Below are positions 1 through 6,254 of a DNA stretch of 6,254 nt, one piece after another. Origin of the DNA: Rhodospirillales bacterium (GTDB lineage: Bacteria > Pseudomonadota > Alphaproteobacteria > Rhodospirillales > JAPHTL01); contig JAPHTL010000091.1 in assembly GCA_026193355.1 (NCBI GenBank), positions 1 through 6,254 of the forward strand, written 5' to 3'. The first letter of the stretch is position 1. The number at the start of each line of letters is the position of its first letter. The notes beneath the pieces were generated by a model. That model saw only the letters and a list, made by a program, of their open reading frames with translations, was not told the DNA's origin and ran no database searches. A program made the translations under genes and the position numbers.

Positions 1-276
1 GCCATAGGCTTCGAGCAACGCGGGCACCTGCGCTTCGCGGGAACGGCCGCTTACCCCTTCGGCGATATTGAACACCAGGTCCCAGCGATCACCCGCGACA
101 AGCCGCGCTGCGAGGGTTCGGATATGGCCAATCCTGTCCGTCGCGTAGCCGAGGCGATTCAGCGCCCCCTCGATCTCGTCGATGGTTTCCACTGAATCAA
201 ACTCGGCGACGGCCTCTTCGGAGAAGCCCATCGCTCGATAGTCGTCCCGCAGGTCGTATGTCAGGCCAACACGCAT
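1..276 (-). CDS. D-Ala-D-Ala ligase-like ATP-grasp enzyme, N-terminal 92 residues (cut by window edge)
   Basis: The frame is open from an ATG at 276 to the first base of the window, so only the N-terminal domain is visible and the ATP-grasp and catalytic parts lie outside. The start MRVGLTYDLR (1-10) is the first beta strand of a Rossmann-like pre-ATP-grasp fold. Residues 67-90 run from DLVFNIAEG through GRSREAQVPALLE, which matches the 'VFN..EG...E...PALLE' signature of D-alanine-D-alanine ligase relatives (COG1181). The family forms peptide-like bonds with ATP through an acyl-phosphate. A strong ribosome-binding site (GGAGG, 289-285) lies 8 nt before the ATG, and the gene starts 14 nt after kamA stops, so the two are probably co-transcribed. 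The GRSREAQ variant and the kamA neighbour make a role in true cell-wall D-Ala-D-Ala synthesis less likely than ligation of another amino acid. That is inference, because the specificity residues are not visible. Confidence 0.82.
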   Translation of the reverse strand, partial: MRVGLTYDLRDDYRAMGFSEEAVAEFDSVETIDEIEGALNRLGYATDRIGHIRTLAARLVAGDRWDLVFNIAEGVSGRSREAQVPALLEAYG

Positions 277-284
277 TTTACTGC

Positions 285-289
285 CCTCC
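285..289 (-). promoter_or_regulatory. Ribosome-binding site for the ATP-grasp gene
   Basis: On the minus strand GGAGG is followed by 8 nt and ATG at 276. It sits immediately after the kamA stop codon (293-291), which supports the chosen start and an operon with kamA. Confidence 0.75.
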
Positions 290-290
290 A

Positions 291-1619
<1,329 letters not shown>

Positions 1620-1948
1620 CAGAGGGTATCCTGAACCTGTCGGGGGACCGTCGCGCGACAATCGTCGATTCTGTCATCATTCCCGACACGAAAACAAATG
1701 ATCTTATCCGAATCAAAAATCAAGAGCATTCTAGTGGGTGATACATTTTTTTTCGATGAACCAGAACCCAGGAAAAGCAACGATAATTCATTGTTTTATT
1801 TGTGTTTTTCTTATTTTCAAAAATCAGAGGCCGGAAAAATCATAACCAATCAGAGCATGTGGACACCCCAATCCCTAGGGGGTAGGTGGGAATTCAGAAA
1901 AAAGAAACGCCGTGCAGGGTCAGGGGTATGCCGACTTCGGGATGAGAA
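1620..1948. other. AT-rich intergenic region upstream of kamA
   Basis: This 329-bp gap lies between the stop of the flavoprotein gene and the kamA start. I see no credible gene. About 1690-1850 is much more AT-rich than the flanking genes, with homopolymer runs, as expected for the kamA promoter region. One weak minus-strand promoter guess is TTGAAA (1819-1814) with a 16-nt spacer and TAAAAC, but in such AT-rich DNA this could be chance. TCAAAAATCA occurs exactly at 1713-1722 and 1817-1826. A CCCTAGGG palindrome lies at 1873-1880. On the minus strand a T-rich run (about 1908-1896) lies ~40 nt past the flavoprotein stop, but I found no stable stem before it, so no terminator is called. Confidence 0.5.
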
Positions 1949-3127
1949 TCAGGCGAACTGCCCTGCCGCATGCCCCGATGACCAGGCCCACTGGAAATTA
2001 TACCCGCCGAGATGGCCCGTCACATCGACGACCTCTCCTATAAAATAAAGGCCGGGAACGGCATTCGCCTCGAACGTCTTTGACGAAATTTCCGATGTAT
2101 CGACGCCCCCAAGCGTTACTTCCGCGACCCGGTATCCTTCGTCGCCACTCGGAACGACCTTCCAGTCATTGATCGCATCGGCCAGTACGCGCAACACCTT
2201 GTCCGGCGTATCGGCAAGTGCTGACGGTGCAACCAGCGGCTCACAAATAATCTGCGCCAACCTGCGCGGCAGAATCTCCGAAAGGACCGTGAGGGGTTGC
2301 TGTTTGGGCCTGTTGATTTTTGCTTCCTTCAAGACGCTGAACACATCGGTTCCGGGGCGCAGGTCGATCCGAATCGCTTCCCCTTCCCGCCAATAGGAAG
2401 AAACCTGCAGAATAGCCGGGCCGCTGATGCCGCGGTGGGTGAACAGAAGCGCTTCGGCAAAGTGCGCCTTGCCGCAGCGAACCACAACATGAAGGGATAT
2501 CCCGGAAAGCGGTCGAAACCTCTCCAGCAGCGCGCTGTCGAATACCAATGGTACAAGTCCCGGGCGCGTCGGCACAATTTTCAGGCCGAACTGGCGGGCG
2601 AGGTCATAGCCAAAACCGCTGGCGCCAATCTTTGGTATGGATCTTCCGCCTGTCGCAACAACGAGCGAATCAGAATCGAAAGCCCCCTTGCTTGTCGCGA
2701 CCGAGAAACCATCTGACGTTTTCTGAACGGATTGTATTGTCGCCGCCGTCTGAATGCGAACGTTCGCATCAAGACATTCAGCAAGCAGCATATCAACGAT
2801 CTGCTTGGCCGAGTCGTCGCAGAACAACTGCCCCAGCGCCCTTTCATGATAGGCGATACCGTACCGTTCCAGCAGGGCGATGAAATCGGACGGCCCGTAA
2901 CGACGCAGCGCGGAAACGCAGAACCGGGGGTTTTCGGAAAGGTAATTATCGGGAGAGATAACGCGGTTCGTGAAGTTGCATCGCCCGCCGCCCGATATCC
3001 TGATCTTTTCGCCGATGTTCGGCGCATGGTCCAGAACAAGGACAGAACGACCACGCTTTCCCGCCTCGATGGCGCACATCAATCCAGCGGCCCCGCCCCC
3101 GATGACAATAACGTCAAATTCAGACAC
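1949..3127 (-). CDS. BaiN/HI0933-family NAD(P)/FAD-dependent flavoprotein
   Basis: This is a 392-residue protein, the usual length for the HI0933/YhiN/BaiN family of FAD-binding enzymes (often labelled 'aminoacetone oxidase family'). The N-terminus carries a dinucleotide-binding fold with GGGAAG at 10-15 and an acidic residue (D33) at the end of the second strand. The family signature KIRISGGGRCNFTN is at 41-54, a second flavin-contact motif VATGGRS is at 157-163, THRGISGP is at 230-237, and the C-terminal FAD motif YFIGEVVDVTGHLGGYN spans 361-377. No signal peptide or membrane segment is seen, so it is likely a soluble cytosolic flavoprotein. Its physiological substrate is unknown. BaiN of gut clostridia is linked to bile-acid reduction, but I would not transfer that role here. 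The start is GTG at 3127, supported by GGAG 7 nt upstream. It lies downstream of the helicase terminator, so it probably has its own promoter. The neighbours do not suggest a pathway. Confidence 0.93.
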   Translation of the reverse strand: MSEFDVIVIGGGAAGLMCAIEAGKRGRSVLVLDHAPNIGEKIRISGGGRCNFTNRVISPDNYLSENPRFCVSALRRYGPSDFIALLERYGIAYHERALGQLFCDDSAKQIVDMLLAECLDANVRIQTAATIQSVQKTSDGFSVATSKGAFDSDSLVVATGGRSIPKIGASGFGYDLARQFGLKIVPTRPGLVPLVFDSALLERFRPLSGISLHVVVRCGKAHFAEALLFTHRGISGPAILQVSSYWREGEAIRIDLRPGTDVFSVLKEAKINRPKQQPLTVLSEILPRRLAQIICEPLVAPSALADTPDKVLRVLADAINDWKVVPSGDEGYRVAEVTLGGVDTSEISSKTFEANAVPGLYFIGEVVDVTGHLGGYNFQWAWSSGHAAGQFA

Positions 3128-3134
3128 CTATTTT

Positions 3135-3138
3135 CTCC
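3135..3138 (-). promoter_or_regulatory. Ribosome-binding site deciding a GTG start
   Basis: On the minus strand GGAG is followed by AAAATAG (7 nt) and GTG at 3127. The first in-frame ATG is at residue 17, inside the FAD-binding motif region, so the GTG must be the start. Confidence 0.7.
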
Positions 3139-3216
3139 GTCGATGCAGGGCGAACATTCCGGGCATTCTCGTCCTATCACAGCATCCGGTAAACAGCCCC
3201 GACGAACAGTGGAAAC

Positions 3217-3254
3217 AAAAAAACACCCGGCTGCCTGAAAGGAGCCGGGTGTTT
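3217..3254 (-). terminator. Rho-independent terminator of the DEAD-box helicase gene
   Basis: A perfect 12-bp stem pairs 3221-3232 (AAACACCCGGCT) with 3243-3254 (AGCCGGGTGTTT) around a 10-nt loop. Read on the minus strand the GC-rich arm runs into seven T residues (3223-3217), the classic intrinsic terminator layout. It starts 27 nt past the helicase stop codon. On the plus strand only a short T run (3252-3254) follows the stem, so it is mainly a minus-strand terminator. Confidence 0.92.
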
Positions 3255-3281
3255 GATCAAACCGTAACAGCAGGCAGGTTT

Positions 3282-4556
<1,275 letters not shown>

Positions 4557-4702
4557 ATGGTCTTTCTCTTTTCTCAAAACATGGTTATCGGATGCCAGAA
4601 CGGGTCACCGCTTTCGCGATGCCGATGCCAGCGCCATCGACGCGCACTGCACAATTACAGAGCCCGCCTAACGAAACGCCCGATATGTCAGAGAAAACGA
4701 GG

Positions 4703-4724
4703 CCGACGCTAGAAAACGTCGGCA
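4703..4724 (-). other. Hairpin-forming inverted repeat between the small gene and the helicase
   Basis: GCCGACG (4703-4709) and CGTCGGC (4718-4724) form a perfect 7-bp GC-rich stem with an 8-nt loop. On the minus strand the stem is followed by CTCGTTTTCTC, with a four-T run starting four nt after the stem, so it could be a poor terminator for the upstream small gene or a structure in the helicase leader. The offset of the T run makes termination uncertain. Confidence 0.5.
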
Positions 4725-4752
4725 TGAGATCAAAAAGTTGACCTTTGGGGAG

Positions 4753-4766
4753 TGTCGCTGGCGACA
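4753..4766. repeat. Short palindromic site (TGTCGC-N2-GCGACA)
   Basis: Six-base arms are perfectly complementary around a TG spacer. The site lies about 190 bp upstream of the helicase start and close to a TTGACT element. It could be a repressor site or simply part of a structured leader. I do not recognise the cognate regulator. Confidence 0.35.
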
Positions 4767-4836
4767 ATTGGCGCTTTTAACAGAGCAAAGTCAAGGGAAT
4801 TCAAATATTGCGCTGAATTGAAGTAACGCCTTCTCT

Positions 4837-5064
4837 CTAAACAGGCTTGATCGTCTTGATCTTTCCCTTGCGAATACCGGAACGTTGCGCGATTTCGTTG
4901 TCCTGGTCCTCGATGGCTGTACGGGCAAGATGCATGACGTCATCCCCAAAGGAATCATCAAGCAATTCGCTCGCAACGCGGCGGTTGGAACTGAGCGTTC
5001 CGTCCTCGTAAACGACGTTGAACGTCATGAACGCAGCCTTTGCAGACTTTTTCTTCTTGGCCAT
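4837..5064 (-). CDS. Small conserved-looking protein of unknown function (75 residues)
   Basis: I do not recognise a named family. The start is a poly-lysine stretch (MAKKKKSAKAA, 1-11), then FMTFNVVYEDGTLSSNRRV (12-30), which looks like a short beta-hairpin core, then an acidic helix-like part rich in Asp (about 32-58: LLDDSFGDD, AIEDQDNEIAQ) and a basic C-terminus (KGKIKTIKPV). No cysteines, signal peptide or membrane segment are present. The gene is supported by an excellent ribosome-binding site (GGAGG, 9 nt before ATG), a clean TAG stop and codon use with many G/C third positions. The basic N-terminus with an acidic middle suggests a nucleic-acid or ribosome-associated accessory protein, but that is only a composition argument. 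I have a vague memory of similar short hypothetical proteins in Rhodospirillales but cannot confirm it. It sits upstream of the helicase on the same strand, about 280 nt away, and is divergent from the rhodanese gene. Confidence 0.75.
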   Translation of the reverse strand: MAKKKKSAKAAFMTFNVVYEDGTLSSNRRVASELLDDSFGDDVMHLARTAIEDQDNEIAQRSGIRKGKIKTIKPV

Positions 5065-5073
5065 TGATTTAAT

Positions 5074-5078
5074 CCTCC
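5074..5078 (-). promoter_or_regulatory. Strong ribosome-binding site of the 75-residue gene
   Basis: On the minus strand GGAGG is followed by ATTAAATCA (9 nt) and ATG at 5064. This is the best Shine-Dalgarno match in the window apart from the ATP-grasp gene and is a main reason for accepting this small gene. Confidence 0.75.
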
Positions 5079-5095
5079 GGCATCACAGAAATTGG

Positions 5096-5117
5096 GTGCA
5101 GCAACTAGTCCCTGCAC
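5096..5117 (-). other. Inverted repeat in the upstream region of the 75-residue gene
   Basis: GTGCAG and CTGCAC form a 6-bp stem around a 10-nt loop that itself contains the palindrome ACTAGT. It is 18 nt upstream of the small gene's ribosome-binding site, so it is either an operator or a hairpin in the 5' UTR. Chance occurrence cannot be excluded. Confidence 0.35.
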
Positions 5118-5187
5118 GGTGGGGGCATAGCACGTCATACCCGGAATTCACAGGTGAGATTTGAAGCGCGCATTGATAACGCGTCAC

Positions 5188-5216
5188 TTGTAAATTAGCA
5201 ACGACTAATATATTAC
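5188..5216 (+). promoter_or_regulatory. Candidate promoter of the rhodanese operon with an embedded inverted repeat
   Basis: TTGTAA (5188-5193) and TATTAC (5211-5216) are separated by 17 nt and resemble sigma-70 boxes, with TATATT (5209-5214) as an overlapping alternative -10. The spacer contains ATTAG-N6-CTAAT (5194-5198 and 5205-5209), an inverted repeat placed where a repressor or spacer-binding activator would act. The rhodanese ATG is about 30 nt downstream. The boxes were read by eye only. Confidence 0.4.
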
Positions 5217-5246
5217 TTTCTAATAGGCAAAAACAGAAAAGCCGAC

Positions 5247-5753
5247 ATGTCTTACAAAACATTCAAGGATCTGGTAGCCGACGTCGCCTCTAACGTGACT
5301 GAAATCTTTCCCTGGGATATGGTCGAGGAACTCAAATCCGGCACCTCCCCCCTGCTCCTTGACGTCAGGTGTCCGACGGAATTCGAACGTATGCATATAT
5401 CGGGATCACTGAATGTGCCCCGGGGCATTCTGGAAACAGCGTGCGAATACGGATACGAGGAAACAGTCCCGGAACTGGTTGAGGCAAGGAATGATCGAAT
5501 TATTGTCATCTGTCGATCCGGCAATCGAAGTGTACTGGCCGCCCACACAATGCAGTTGATGGGATACAGAAATGTCGCTTCTCTGAAACTGGGGCTGCGC
5601 GGATGGAACGATGACGAGCAAACGTTGCACGACATCAATGGTAACCGGGTCGAATTCGAAAGAGCAGACGACTACTTTTTTCCAAAATTGACGCCCGAGC
5701 AAATGGGTCGTGCAAAAACCGGGAACGCCAATCAACCAGCGGGGAAACCATGA
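5247..5753 (+). CDS. Single-domain rhodanese-like sulfurtransferase
   Basis: This is a 168-residue cytosolic protein with one rhodanese domain, which carries sulfur as a persulfide on a catalytic cysteine. The CH2A-like segment LLLDVRCPTEFERMHISGSLNVP (about 36-58) is the usual 'DVR...E...HI.GS.N.P' pattern, and the active-site loop CRSGNRS is at 89-95 with Cys89 catalytic. The six-residue loop size fits sulfur rather than phosphate or arsenate substrates. The segment GYRNVASLKLGLRGW (106-120) is the conserved end of the domain. Residues 1-30 and 125-168 are extensions beyond the ~100-residue core. Two other cysteines (C42, C66) could resolve a persulfide or be incidental. The ribosome-binding site before ATG 5247 is weak (AGAAAAG). 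The stop codon overlaps the next start (ATGA), so the partner protein is translationally coupled. Sulfur donor and acceptor are unknown; the downstream cysteine-rich protein is the natural candidate acceptor. Confidence 0.93.
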   Translation: MSYKTFKDLVADVASNVTEIFPWDMVEELKSGTSPLLLDVRCPTEFERMHISGSLNVPRGILETACEYGYEETVPELVEARNDRIIVICRSGNRSVLAAHTMQLMGYRNVASLKLGLRGWNDDEQTLHDINGNRVEFERADDYFFPKLTPEQMGRAKTGNANQPAGKP

Positions 5754-6232
5754 AACAGGAAGCCAACGAGGAACTTGCCCAGACCGCTTACGACCGGGCG
5801 CTCGAACTTGAATTCAACTATGGCTGCTGCCCGCAATGTGTTCTGACGGCGGTCAAGGAAACCATCGGCGGAGTCAGCGACGACGTCATCAAAGCCAGCC
5901 ACGGGCTTTCCGGAGGCGGCAGCCTGATGGGCACCGGGGATTGCGGTGCGCTGGCCGGCGGCCTGATAGCGCTTGGAACACGCAAGGGGCGCGACGCCGA
6001 CAAGCTGGACAGAGGCCGCGGACTGGCAAACTTCAATGCAGGCCGCGAACTGGTCGAAAAGTTCGAGAAGGAGTTCGGCGGCGTGACCTGCGAACAACTG
6101 CAGAAGGAATTCACCGGAACCACGTGGGACATGTGGGACGCCGATGGATACAAGGGGTTCACGGATGCCCGTGGTGACAAATGCGCCCGCACCGCCGCCA
6201 TGGTCGCAAAATGGGTCGTGGAGATGCTGTGA
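5750..6232 (+). CDS. C_GCAxxG_C_C (CGAxxG) family putative redox-active protein
   Basis: This 160-residue protein fits the C_GCAxxG_C_C family (about 140 residues, four conserved cysteines, a CGAxxG motif), proposed to be redox-active but without a settled biochemical role. The conserved positions seen are C30 (CPQCVLTAV), the CGALAG motif with C65 (63-71 GDCGALAGG), C114 (GGVTCEQL) and C145 (DKCARTAAMVAKWV). A GLSGGGSLMGTG segment (52-63) precedes the motif, as in the family. C26 and C27 are extra, giving a CC-P-Q-C cluster at 26-30. No signal peptide or clear membrane helix is present, so it is likely cytosolic. It starts inside the rhodanese stop codon (4-nt ATGA overlap) with a modest GGGGA ribosome-binding site. 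The pairing suggests that the cysteines accept or relay sulfur or electrons from the rhodanese; this is inference. Family members are often described near transporter genes, so a sulfur-compound transporter could follow beyond the window. Confidence 0.9.
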   Translation: MKQEANEELAQTAYDRALELEFNYGCCPQCVLTAVKETIGGVSDDVIKASHGLSGGGSLMGTGDCGALAGGLIALGTRKGRDADKLDRGRGLANFNAGRELVEKFEKEFGGVTCEQLQKEFTGTTWDMWDADGYKGFTDARGDKCARTAAMVAKWVVEML

Positions 6233-6254
6233 AACCGGCGATCGCCAAATAAAA

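Larger units (their letters stand above)
4557..4836 (-). promoter_or_regulatory. Structured leader/promoter region upstream of the helicase
   Basis: These 280 bases hold no convincing gene. On the minus strand, after the small-protein stop, come an AT-rich inverted repeat (AATTCA at 4798-4803 with TGAATT at 4814-4819), a TTGACT that would suit a -35 element (4794-4789) but with no good -10 at 16-18 nt, a TGTCGC/GCGACA inverted repeat (4753-4766) and a 7-bp hairpin (4703-4724). The helicase start follows the hairpin by about 145 nt. DEAD-box helicase genes often have long regulated leaders, so the region may include a 5' UTR that controls expression. The transcript start cannot be placed from sequence alone. 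Confidence 0.45.
5065..5246. promoter_or_regulatory. Divergent control region between the small protein and the rhodanese operon
   Basis: These 182 bases must hold the promoters for both directions. Towards the small gene there are a strong ribosome-binding site (5078-5074) and a 6-bp inverted repeat (GTGCAG 5096-5101, CTGCAC 5112-5117). Towards the rhodanese gene the last 60 bases become AT-rich and contain a plausible promoter. No gene is seen here. Confidence 0.55.

Noticed and set aside
1865..1887. CCCTAGGG palindrome and G/C runs as a terminator for the flavoprotein gene
   Set aside because: The stem is short with mismatches, no T run follows it on the minus strand, and the T-rich run lies before rather than after it.
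1698..2048. Plus-strand 116-codon frame in the AT-rich gap
   Set aside because: It runs into the 3' end of the flavoprotein gene on the opposite strand by 100 bp, has low-complexity composition, changes character halfway and lacks a good ribosome-binding site.
2581..3054. Minus-strand 157-codon frame inside the flavoprotein gene (and similar overlapping frames on the plus strand)
   Set aside because: It lies within the well-supported flavoprotein gene in another frame and its translation has no recognisable motif.
4585..4767. Minus-strand 60-codon frame between the small protein and the helicase
   Set aside because: It begins only at TTG, has no ribosome-binding site, and crosses the hairpin and palindrome of the leader; its composition does not suggest a real protein.
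6237..6246. GGCGATCGCC palindrome after the last gene
   Set aside because: A single 10-bp palindrome at the window edge; it resembles a common restriction-type word, and the sequence ends before a terminator could be judged.

Overview
This 6.25-kb stretch looks like ordinary chromosomal DNA of a moderately GC-rich proteobacterium, most likely an alphaproteobacterium of a Rhodospirillales-like lineage. The taxonomic guess rests on protein style and gene combinations and is an inference. Coding density is high. I see no rRNA, tRNA, CRISPR array, transposase, integrase or phage gene.

Layout: bases 1-5064 carry minus-strand genes. Reading along that strand (right to left) they are a small 75-residue protein of unknown function (5064-4837), a RhlE-type DEAD-box RNA helicase (4556-3282) followed by a clear intrinsic terminator, a BaiN/HI0933-family flavoprotein (3127-1949), a radical-SAM lysine 2,3-aminomutase (1619-291) and the N-terminal part of a D-Ala-D-Ala-ligase-like ATP-grasp enzyme (276 to the window edge). 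Bases 5247-6232 carry a divergent, translationally coupled plus-strand pair: a single-domain rhodanese and a CGAxxG-type (C_GCAxxG_C_C) cysteine-rich redox protein.

Two units stand out functionally. The first is kamA plus an ATP-grasp ligase, separated by only 14 nt. KamA should make L-beta-lysine and the ligase type joins carboxyl groups to amines, so the pair could make a beta-lysine-containing peptide or osmolyte. The aminomutase keeps the cluster, PLP and lysine-binding residues but lacks the intersubunit zinc-site cysteines of the clostridial enzyme and most of its C-terminal tail. The second is the rhodanese/CGAxxG pair, probably a persulfide- or thiol-handling module, with an inverted repeat lying inside a plausible promoter.

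Non-coding parts worth reading are the AT-rich region upstream of kamA (1620-1948), the helicase terminator (3217-3254), a structured 280-nt leader or intergenic region upstream of the helicase (4557-4836), and the divergent control region 5065-5246. Nothing here is a complete novel defence or mobile system. The best candidates for undescribed biology are the beta-lysine/ATP-grasp pathway, the rhodanese/CGAxxG module and the small unknown protein.
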